A DNA stretch of 37,043 bases from an uncultured Dehalococcoidia bacterium (GTDB taxonomy: Bacteria > Chloroflexota > Dehalococcoidia > Lucifugimonadales > UBA1127): NCBI GenBank assembly GCA_913049785.1, contig CAJWXP010000020.1, positions 1-37,043 on the forward strand. Direction: 5' to 3'. Shown here in pieces: positions 6,942-13,795 of the stretch. The notes beneath the pieces are model-generated. The model was not told where the DNA came from and ran no database searches. It worked only from the letters and a program-made list of their open reading frames with translations. A program made the position numbers and the translations under genes. Every line of letters starts with the position of its first letter. The stretch's first letter is position 1.

Positions 6942-7547
6942 GAACATGCTAACCTTGACTCTACCCTCGGCGAGGACACGGTCATCGTCAAGGCCGGCAG
7001 CAAGGAAACCATTGAGGCCCTGACGGTAGACGACGAAGTCATTGTGATATTCAAGGACGGAGAGCTTGTTGCAGTGCTGGTTAAGCCGTTACGACAGGGC
7101 CATCGGGACCGTCAGGGTCAGTTTCCACGGCTAGGCGATTCAGGTGACCAGGACGGCTCCCAGCCACGGCTGTTCAACCAGGGCCAAGGCCAGCAGCAGG
7201 GGCGCGGTGGGTTCCAGTTCCGTGGGCCACAGCTTCAGGGACAGTTTTCATTCCGTGGCAACACACCAAAGGCGTTTGGTAACCTTCAAGAGCGATTCAG
7301 TGAGTTACAGGAACGGTTTGGTCGGTTCCAGAGTGAGTCTGGTCAACGCTTCCGTGGCAACGCCCCCGAGATTTTTGGACATCTTTAGGAACGGTTTGGC
7401 GATCTGCAGGAGCGGTTTGGTCGGTTCCAGGATGAGACGCGGCAGCGCTTCCAGGGCGATGCACCTCGTCGTGGTGACCGCAGTGAGAACACAACCCCTG
7501 CTCCAAGCCAGGTGGAACCTGCGCCCGCTGGGAGCACAAACCTCTAA
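6942..7547 (+). pseudogene. Decayed repeat protein with in-frame amber codon and no 5' end
   Basis: A single frame opens after TGA at 6939 and encodes STLGEDTVIVKAGS...VDDEVIVIFKDGELVAVLV, then a Gln/Arg/Phe-rich region. Two 33-residue tandem units share the core LQERFGRFQ. TAG at 7387-7389 interrupts unit 2 exactly where unit 1 has Gln, so a CAG-to-TAG change is the simplest reading. No good start exists upstream; GTG 7044 is the first usable start but lies inside the conserved-looking part. The stop is TAA 7545, followed by a strong terminator at 7568. The N-terminal part resembles the beta-rich domain of Chloroflexota surface proteins, but I cannot name it. Confidence 0.6.
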
Positions 7548-7567
7548 GCAATCTTATTCAGGTATTT

Positions 7568-7598
7568 AAAAGGGGGCAACTGAGTCGCCCCCTTTTTC
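7568..7598 (+). terminator. Rho-independent terminator
   Basis: AAAAGGGGGC (7568-7577) pairs perfectly with GCCCCCTTTT (7587-7596), with a 9-nt loop and a T run. It ends the broken repeat gene. Confidence 0.85.
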
Positions 7599-7676
7599 GT
7601 CTGTAAACCCATAGTTGGAGAGTTGAATGGCGTGTATACTCAACAAAATATGTTGGCTATTGGTTAGAGAGTCGCC

Positions 7677-8222
7677 ATGCAGCCTCTCAACGAAACACTG
7701 TCAAAGGGCGAGCTAGAATCCCTACTGACCACGCTCTGCGCCCAATACGGCTTCTCACCTGTGCCTAAGCTGGAATGGTCACGTAGGATGGTGAAGACGC
7801 TGGGCCTCGCCTACCCCAAAAGGAACGTGATTCGGCTGTCGGCATGGCTTAACCCTGAACAGGCCCAATCCACGTTACGTCACGAGCTTGCCCACATCGC
7901 TGCAGCAAAAGACGGCACCAAGCGTCCCCACGGGGCCCAGTGGCGTAAGTGGGCAGTGGAGTTAGGGGCTCCTCCAGTAAGGTCCTCACAGCGCGCCCCT
8001 GAGAATGCGCCCGCAAGGAGATCCACGCGTTCTGTGTGGGGACTCGAATGCCCAAAGTGTGGCCTACGTCTGGCCCGACAACGTGTTAAAAGTGGGTTGT
8101 ACCACCGCGATTGCGGCCCAAAGGCTGGACGCCTTGTTCGTAGCTTCAGGGACACCGCTGACCACGTTTTCGCATGGGTTTTGCGGACCATCGACGAAAC
8201 CAAAACAATGGAAGCCTCGTAG
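7677..8222 (+). CDS. SprT-like zinc metallopeptidase
   Basis: 181 residues. RHELAHIAA gives the HExxH zinc site (His69, Glu70, His73), with the third ligand likely in RPHGAQW (His85), the SprT/Spartan arrangement. A C-terminal zinc-ribbon remnant has CPKCG (Cys125, Cys128) and one later Cys (RDCG, Cys146); the fourth expected Cys is missing. Members of this family are cytoplasmic proteases, and the eukaryotic relative Spartan repairs DNA-protein crosslinks. The bacterial role is unsettled. The ATG at 7677 is chosen for lack of a better start. Confidence 0.85.
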   Translation: MQPLNETLSKGELESLLTTLCAQYGFSPVPKLEWSRRMVKTLGLAYPKRNVIRLSAWLNPEQAQSTLRHELAHIAAAKDGTKRPHGAQWRKWAVELGAPPVRSSQRAPENAPARRSTRSVWGLECPKCGLRLARQRVKSGLYHRDCGPKAGRLVRSFRDTADHVFAWVLRTIDETKTMEAS

Positions 8223-8287
8223 AGGTTGGAAAGCTGTTATCGTGTAGGTGATCAACCCAGATTGGACACTTACGGACGGTCAACTCA

Positions 8288-8316
8288 TTGACAGTTAAAT
8301 TACACATAGCTATGCT
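8288..8316 (+). promoter_or_regulatory. Sigma70-type promoter for the solute-binding protein gene
   Basis: TTGACA (8288-8293), a 17-nt spacer and TATGCT (8311-8316). It lies about 100 nt before the start codon at 8414. Confidence 0.6.
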
Positions 8317-8413
8317 CCAGATAGATTTCTTAGTTGTAAAAGCCCTATGACTACAAACTTGTAGAGATCGCAGTCAGGGGAGTACGGTAGAACCACAACA
8401 AAAGGAGGGACCC

Positions 8414-10225
8414 ATGTTCAACAGGATCAGACCAAAGTGGGTATTAGGACTATCAGTAGTTCTAGTGACTGCACTAGCCTTAGCAGCCTGCTCCAACGGT
8501 GACGATACGGTGACCACCTCAAGCTCTTCCAGCACGTCTCCCAGCGCGGCACAACAGCCGGATGCACCCGCCGCTGCACAGGCGGCAACCGGTGATACGT
8601 CTTCACCATCATCTCCTGTATCTGCTGATGCACCTGCAGCGCCCAAGGGCGGTTCAGGACCGGCGATGGCAAGCATCTCAAAGGTTGGGCGTGTGATTGT
8701 CGCGTTCCCTGGCCCTTCTACGGAGGGGAATGACAGTAACTTTGATTTCAGCTCGCCACCCAGCGTTCAACTCCGGCCTATGTATGAGTATTTGGTTGGT
8801 GTGAATGCTGTCACTGGGGTGTTCGAGCCACAACTGGCTACAGCGTGGAACATTGAGCCGGATGGGCTGGGCATTCGATACAAGCTACGAGAGGGCGTTC
8901 AGTTCCACAACGGCTGGGGTGAGTTTACAGCGCGAGACGTTGCACACGTCCTGTGGAGCATTTCCCGTAAGGATGGCCTACACGGCCTTCGCGGCACCTT
9001 TTCCAGGGATGTCAAAGAGATCCAGATAATTAACGACCATGAGGTTGTGTTTATATTGAATGGGGCGAATCAAACAGTATTTAATGGCATAGCTCAACTC
9101 ATTGGAGGCATGGAGGTCCAGAGCAAGGCGATGTACGATGCGGAAGGTCAGCCAACGCTGGCAGACAAGCCCATCGTCGGTACAGGCGCTTATCGTTTTC
9201 AGAAGCGCGCCCAAGGCTCCTTTATTCGCTTTGAGTTGAATCCGGTTGAACACTGGCGGCTTTCCCCAGATTTCCCTGAGCTAGAGCTCCGGTGGTCTTC
9301 AGAGGCCTCTACCCGATTAGCAGCACTGCTGGCCGGAGAGGTCCACCTGACGACCATCATTCCTGACCAGGAACCGCAGGCTAAAGAGAAAGGAATAAAG
9401 ATCGCAAAGGGCAATGTGCCAGGGTTCCGGACGTTCTTCAACTTCCAAGGGTCATGGTGGAATAAGCATGGTGATCCGGATTCAGGACGGAAATTCCCGG
9501 ACAGCCCGCTGCTAGACCAGAAGGTGCGTCAAGCACTGAGCAAGGCCATTGATCGCGATGCGTTGAACACCGCTTTCTTCGCCGGTGAGGCAGATGCCAT
9601 GTTCAACAACCATTTGCACCCCACGCGGCTGGGTTGGGACCCATCTTGGGAGACCAGGTTCCCAGCGCAGTACGGGTATGACCCAGCAGCAGCCAAGTCG
9701 TTACTTGCTGAGGCAGGTTATAACTCTAGCAACCCGCTGGAGACAAATCTTCATTCTATCCAACTGTCTACCTACGCCGGTTCTCTGGACCTGATTGAAG
9801 CGGTGCAGGGATTTTACCGGGAGATTGGAGTGAAGGCCAACTTGTTGGTGATGGATGCCGCGACCAGGGGGAAGCTCGGTCGTTCCCACGAATTTGAAAA
9901 CCATATTAGCCTCGTCTCTACCGCATCTGACATCTTCCTGGCGGGCCGGGTATACATGACCTCGTCGCACCCCTCGTCCGGCAACTACCAGGACGCTGAG
10001 ATGAACAAAATCCGATTGGTGGGGGCAAACACCCTTGTAGCTTCAAAGCAAGATGCGGCATTTAAGGAATTGGGTGAAAGAGCATTCAGCCTAAACGCCA
10101 GCATTCCCCTATACTGGCTACCCATCAAGATGGCCTACAACCCTGATGTGGTCTCTGACTATGTCTTCTCAGGCAACATCTCCGGCAGCTGGACCCATCT
10201 CTTTAACATTATTGCTGCCAAGTAG
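8414..10225 (+). CDS. ABC transporter family-5 solute-binding lipoprotein (oligopeptide/dipeptide type)
   Basis: 603 residues; ATG after AAAGGAGGGACCC. The signal peptide ends in LALAAC (lipid-modified Cys26), followed by a Ser/Thr/Ala/Pro-rich tether to about residue 90. The mature part follows the SBP_bac_5 pattern: FEPQLATAWNIEPDG, YKLREGVQFHNGWGEFTARDV, ALSKAIDRDALN and a long C-terminal lobe. Such proteins capture peptides, nickel or other small organics at the membrane and deliver them to an ABC importer. No permease or ATPase gene is adjacent, so it works as an orphan with a transporter encoded elsewhere. It sits next to a Rieske oxygenase gene, which may mean import of an aromatic or related substrate (inference). 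Confidence 0.92.
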   Translation: MFNRIRPKWVLGLSVVLVTALALAACSNGDDTVTTSSSSSTSPSAAQQPDAPAAAQAATGDTSSPSSPVSADAPAAPKGGSGPAMASISKVGRVIVAFPGPSTEGNDSNFDFSSPPSVQLRPMYEYLVGVNAVTGVFEPQLATAWNIEPDGLGIRYKLREGVQFHNGWGEFTARDVAHVLWSISRKDGLHGLRGTFSRDVKEIQIINDHEVVFILNGANQTVFNGIAQLIGGMEVQSKAMYDAEGQPTLADKPIVGTGAYRFQKRAQGSFIRFELNPVEHWRLSPDFPELELRWSSEASTRLAALLAGEVHLTTIIPDQEPQAKEKGIKIAKGNVPGFRTFFNFQGSWWNKHGDPDSGRKFPDSPLLDQKVRQALSKAIDRDALNTAFFAGEADAMFNNHLHPTRLGWDPSWETRFPAQYGYDPAAAKSLLAEAGYNSSNPLETNLHSIQLSTYAGSLDLIEAVQGFYREIGVKANLLVMDAATRGKLGRSHEFENHISLVSTASDIFLAGRVYMTSSHPSSGNYQDAEMNKIRLVGANTLVASKQDAAFKELGERAFSLNASIPLYWLPIKMAYNPDVVSDYVFSGNISGSWTHLFNIIAAK

Positions 10226-10245
10226 TTCACTAGCACTGTCACAGC

Positions 10246-10287
10246 AGAACACCCTCGGAGAGAGATACTCCGAGGGTGTTCTCTTTG
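10246..10287 (+). terminator. Rho-independent terminator after the solute-binding protein gene
   Basis: AGAACACCCTCGGAG (10246-10260) pairs perfectly with CTCCGAGGGTGTTCT (10268-10282) around a 7-nt loop, followed by CTTTGT. Confidence 0.88.
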
Positions 10288-10300
10288 TATCTTGTATTCA

Positions 10301-10329
10301 TTGACGTTAAGTGGAGCGGTGTGTATTCT
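10301..10329 (+). promoter_or_regulatory. Sigma70-type promoter for Rieske oxygenase 2
   Basis: TTGACG (10301-10306), a 17-nt spacer and TATTCT (10324-10329), directly after the terminator and about 47 nt before the chosen start codon. Confidence 0.55.
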
Positions 10330-10375
10330 CGCGTTGTTACTGGTATACATCGATACACAGAAGGGGAGGGCATCC

Positions 10376-11641
10376 ATGCTTACGCACCAAGAGAACATGT
10401 TCATGGCCCAGGTAGGCCCTGGCACGCCAATGGGCGAACTGTTGCGACGCTTCTGGCACCCGGTCCTACTCTCAGAGGAACTGCCGGAGCCTGACTGCCC
10501 GCCCAAGCGCACCAAGATCCTTGGCGAAGAACTCATCGCGTTCCGAGACACCAACGGTGACGTCGGCCTCGTCGACAACTACTGCCCACACCGTCGAGCA
10601 AGCTTGTTCTTCGGTCGAAACGAAGAATCCGGACTGCGGTGCGTTTATCACGGTTGGAAGTTTGACATAAACGGCGATTGCGTCGACATGCCTTCGGAAC
10701 CCGCCGAGAGCAATTTCAAAGACAAGGTGAAGATCAACGCCTACCCGACGCGTGAAGGCGCTGGCATGGTATGGGCATACATGGGACCCAAAGAGCTGCA
10801 ACCGGAAATGCCACAGCTGGAATACCTGGACGTGCCTGAAGACCAGTTCGTCTCCACAAAAGTCATGTATGAGTCCAACTTTGTGCAGGTCATCGAGGGT
10901 GAGATCGATACGGTCCACGCATCGCTCCTCCACAGCAACCTGGACTCCCTGGCTAAGTCTGAATCTGCGACCACAGTAGGAGGACGCTACTCTTACAAGG
11001 ATCGCCCACCACGGTTCTTTGTTGAGGACACGGATAGCGGCATCCTCATCGGCGCTCGACGGGAAGCGGAAGAAGACAGCTACTACTGGCGCATATCTCG
11101 GTGGCTCTTCCCGTACATCACCATGATCCCACGTGAGCCGCAGGGCTCTGCACGTTCCGGCCTTATTGTGCCTATCGACGACGAGAATTGTTGGTTCTTC
11201 TGGGTGCGGTGGAATCCTTTCCGTGCATTGAGCGATGACGAGATCCAGACCTACAAGCTCATGCAGGCCAGCCTAGCACCAGTCACCTATCTTGGGCAGG
11301 CCAACAAGCGCAACGACTATATGATCGATCGGGAGATGCAGCGGACGGTGAACTACACGGGCATCCCTCAGAACAACGCCAGGGCCCAGGATGCGGCGAT
11401 GACGGACAGCATGGGGGCCATTTCCGACAGGGACAACGAACACCTGGGCACCACGGACATGGCTATCATCCGCATGCGACGTCGCCTGATCCAAGCCGCT
11501 CAAGCGCTTCAGGAGGGGACTGAACCCTATGCGGCGTCTCACCCGGAGGTATACAAGGTGCGTTCAGGTGGAGCGGTGCTTCCCAGGGACGTCTACTTCA
11601 CCGATGACGCATCTGTGCAGGAAGACATATTCGTTAAATAG
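10376..11641 (+). CDS. Rieske [2Fe-2S] ring-hydroxylating oxygenase, alpha subunit (paralogue 2)
   Basis: 421 residues from ATG 10376, which follows AAGGGGAGGGCATCC. An in-frame start at 10292 would add 28 hydrophobic residues lying over the promoter, so it was rejected. Rieske ligands are Cys70, His72, Cys89 and His92. The mononuclear iron motif EGEIDTVHASLLH gives His181 and His186. Alignment with paralogue 1 is continuous from the first residues (GPGTPMG...LLR), including the C-terminal SMGAI.DR.NEHLGT...IIR.RRRLI.AA block. Expected activity is hydroxylation or O-demethylation of an aromatic substrate; a separate reductase is required and none is seen here. Confidence 0.93.
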   Translation: MLTHQENMFMAQVGPGTPMGELLRRFWHPVLLSEELPEPDCPPKRTKILGEELIAFRDTNGDVGLVDNYCPHRRASLFFGRNEESGLRCVYHGWKFDINGDCVDMPSEPAESNFKDKVKINAYPTREGAGMVWAYMGPKELQPEMPQLEYLDVPEDQFVSTKVMYESNFVQVIEGEIDTVHASLLHSNLDSLAKSESATTVGGRYSYKDRPPRFFVEDTDSGILIGARREAEEDSYYWRISRWLFPYITMIPREPQGSARSGLIVPIDDENCWFFWVRWNPFRALSDDEIQTYKLMQASLAPVTYLGQANKRNDYMIDREMQRTVNYTGIPQNNARAQDAAMTDSMGAISDRDNEHLGTTDMAIIRMRRRLIQAAQALQEGTEPYAASHPEVYKVRSGGAVLPRDVYFTDDASVQEDIFVK

Positions 11642-11657
11642 GTAGTCGCGAAATAAA

Positions 11658-11700
11658 AAGGGGCCCTGCAGCCATCATGGTGCAGGACCTCTTTTGTTGT
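11658..11700. terminator. Terminator between convergent Rieske 2 and cimA
   Basis: GGGGCCCTGCA pairs with TGCAGGACCTC, with one mismatch, followed by TTTTGTTGTT on the plus strand. A-rich sequence on the other side may also serve cimA. Confidence 0.65.
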
Positions 11701-11709
11701 TCTACCTAG

Positions 11710-13293
11710 CTAGGATTTCTCGTGCCCCAGCAACCACCACTCAAGGCTGTCCTGTAGCGCCATCCATGACGCCTCGATGATGTTGGCCGAGCAGCCCACG
11801 GTGTGCCACGTTGTATCGCCGTCCGTGGAGTCGATGAGTACGCGCACCATCGCCTCGGTGCCCGTGCCCTGGTCGACGACCCGGACTTTGTAGTCGAGGA
11901 GCTTTATGACTTCCAGGGCGGGGTAGAACTCCATCAACGCTTTCCGGGCCGCCGTGTCCATAGCGTTCACCGGGCCGTTGCCAGAGGCGGCAGTATGCAT
12001 GACCTGTCCATCCACCTGGACTTTGACGGTGGCCTCGCAGGCCACGCTTTCATCGGTGACCTCCGTCGGTCGACGGTGCTTCTCAACGATGACCATGAAA
12101 TCGACCAACTCGAAGGGCGCCTGGTAGTCGGGTAAGGCACGGCGGACCAGCATCTCGAAGGACGCTTCTGCGCCCTCGTACTGGAACCCCTTGTTCTCCT
12201 GCTGCTTGATGGACTCCAGGGCGTTTTGGACGACTTCGGGCGAGGCGGTGATACCCATCTCTTCAAGCTTCTGTAGGACGTTGCTCCGGCCCGCCAGTTC
12301 TGATACGAGGATGTGATTTGTGTTCCCTACGCGCTCAGGTGCGATGTGCTGGTAGCTCTCGGCAACCTTGGCCACCGCCGATGCATGGAGGCCAGCCTTG
12401 TGGGTGAATGCGCTGGAACCTACGTACGGCTGGTAGGGATTGGGCGTCCGGTTGATGATCTCGCTCACGAAATGCGATACCTCCGCCAGCGATCCCAGCT
12501 GCTCATCGGTGACGCAGTCCACACCCATCTTTATCTTCAGGTCAGCAATGATCGAGATGAGGTTCGCATTGCCGCACCCATCGCCGACCCCGTTGATCGT
12601 TCCCTGTACTTGGGTCGCTCCCGCCATGATCGCGGCCAGGGCGTTGGCCACGGCGACATCGCCATCGTTGTGGGGGTGGATGGCCAGCGTGGCCTCGGGT
12701 GCGTCCTCTCGCACTTTGGTGACGATCGCCGATACCTCATGGGGGAGGGTTCCGCCGTTGGTATCGCACAACACCACTCCGTCTGCGCCGGCGTCTACAG
12801 CAGCCTTGACGCACTGGATGGCGTAGTCCGGGTTTGCCTTGAACCCATCGAAGAAGTGCTCCGCGTCTAAAAAGACCGTACGACCGTGTTTCTTCAGGTA
12901 GGCAATGCTATCGGAGATCATCGCTAGGTTTTCTTCCAGGTTGGTTCCCAGTATCTCTGTGACGTGCATATCCCAGGTCTTCCCAACCAGCGTTACCACC
13001 GGGGTTTCCGCATCAAGGACGTGCTTCAGCGTTGGGTCTGTGTCTGCGGAGCTGTTAGGCCGGCGCGTGCTGCCGAAAGCGACCATCTTGGCATGGCGAA
13101 GCTCTAGGGACTTGGCCTTCTCAAAGAACTCCGTGTCCTTGGGGTTCGCGCCGGGCCAACCACCTTCGATATAGTCGATACCCAGGTCGTCCAGCTTGCG
13201 CGCGATCTTGAGTTTGTCCTCCACTGAAAGGGATATCCCCTCCTGCTGAGTCCCGTCCCGAAGCGTTGTGTCATACAGTTCAACCTGTGCCAT
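11710..13293 (-). CDS. cimA: (R)-citramalate synthase
   Basis: 527 residues. It condenses pyruvate and acetyl-CoA to citramalate, the threonine-independent entry to isoleucine. LYDTTLRDGTQQEG (residues 6-19) and GIDYIEGGWPGANPKD are typical of CimA rather than 2-isopropylmalate synthase. HPHNDGDVAVANALAA with GTINGVGDGCGNAN supplies the TIM-barrel metal and substrate residues. The C-terminal ~130 residues form the LeuA-type regulatory dimer domain, where isoleucine feedback would act. ATG 13293 follows GAGGAGAGGG. Upstream is a T-box leader with an ATC (Ile) specifier, which independently supports isoleucine biosynthesis. Confidence 0.93.
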   Translation of the reverse strand: MAQVELYDTTLRDGTQQEGISLSVEDKLKIARKLDDLGIDYIEGGWPGANPKDTEFFEKAKSLELRHAKMVAFGSTRRPNSSADTDPTLKHVLDAETPVVTLVGKTWDMHVTEILGTNLEENLAMISDSIAYLKKHGRTVFLDAEHFFDGFKANPDYAIQCVKAAVDAGADGVVLCDTNGGTLPHEVSAIVTKVREDAPEATLAIHPHNDGDVAVANALAAIMAGATQVQGTINGVGDGCGNANLISIIADLKIKMGVDCVTDEQLGSLAEVSHFVSEIINRTPNPYQPYVGSSAFTHKAGLHASAVAKVAESYQHIAPERVGNTNHILVSELAGRSNVLQKLEEMGITASPEVVQNALESIKQQENKGFQYEGAEASFEMLVRRALPDYQAPFELVDFMVIVEKHRRPTEVTDESVACEATVKVQVDGQVMHTAASGNGPVNAMDTAARKALMEFYPALEVIKLLDYKVRVVDQGTGTEAMVRVLIDSTDGDTTWHTVGCSANIIEASWMALQDSLEWWLLGHEKS

Positions 13294-13373
13294 CTGTCAG
13301 CCCTCTCCTCATTGCCCTATCCCTGATCCCCTGCATGCTTCTGTGACGGGTGGCGTCTGAATTTGTTCCAAAT

Positions 13374-13632
13374 AAAAAACCCGTCCCCAGAAAAGGGACG
13401 AGTCGTGTTGACCCGCGGTACCACCCTTGTTCTCCGATGTTATCGGAGCCCTCACAGGACGCTATCACGTCCCTTCCCAATAACGGTGGGATGCCGTTGC
13501 ACCTAGTCCCGCTTAGGCGGGAGTCAGAACAAAGCTCGGAAGTGATTTTCGTCGGGCGCTCGCCTGTCCGCTCTCACCAAACCGGACTCGCTGAAGGCTG
13601 CGTTACCGCCTACTCGTCTCCGTCAACGCCTA
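13374..13632 (-). promoter_or_regulatory. T-box riboswitch, Ile specifier, controlling cimA
   Basis: On the minus strand the antiterminator T-box AAGGGTGGTACCGCG is at 13414-13428, with TGGT ready to pair with the tRNA acceptor end. The Stem I distal motif GGTTTGGTGAGAGC is present around 13573-13586. The specifier is read as ATC (13544-13546) in GAAAATCACTTCC, matching tRNA-Ile. An intrinsic terminator follows: CTCGTCCC paired with GGGACGGG, then TTTTTTATTT (13374-13402). Uncharged tRNA-Ile should favour antitermination and cimA expression. The Stem I start is approximate. Confidence 0.93.
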
Positions 13633-13638
13633 CAAAAT

Positions 13639-13667
13639 AACGTAACACGGCAGTGACATAACGTCAA
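13639..13667 (-). promoter_or_regulatory. Promoter of the T-box-cimA transcript
   Basis: On the minus strand, TTGACG (13662-13667), a 17-nt spacer and TACGTT (13639-13644), just upstream of T-box Stem I. Confidence 0.6.
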
Positions 13668-13795
13668 TAAAACATCGGCGTGCTCTAAGATTGGCCGGTC
13701 TAAGCGAATTCGCCTCAAGAAACACCTGAAATCCTCTGGCATTGGGCAGGTATCCGTATGAGATAATGACCGGGATATTTCGATGAGGTGGCCCC

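Noticed and set aside
7387-7389. TAG as pyrrolysine or suppressed amber
   Set aside because: The repeat alignment predicts Gln, no methylamine methyltransferase context exists, and many genes here end in TAG.
10335-10360. CTGGTATACATCGATAC upstream of Rieske 2 as another copy of the TTGACC...TATATCAT motif
   Set aside because: Similarity covers only about eight bases and lacks the TTGACC half.
13350-13640. Plus-strand open frame of 96 codons upstream of recG
   Set aside because: It is the complement of the cimA T-box leader.
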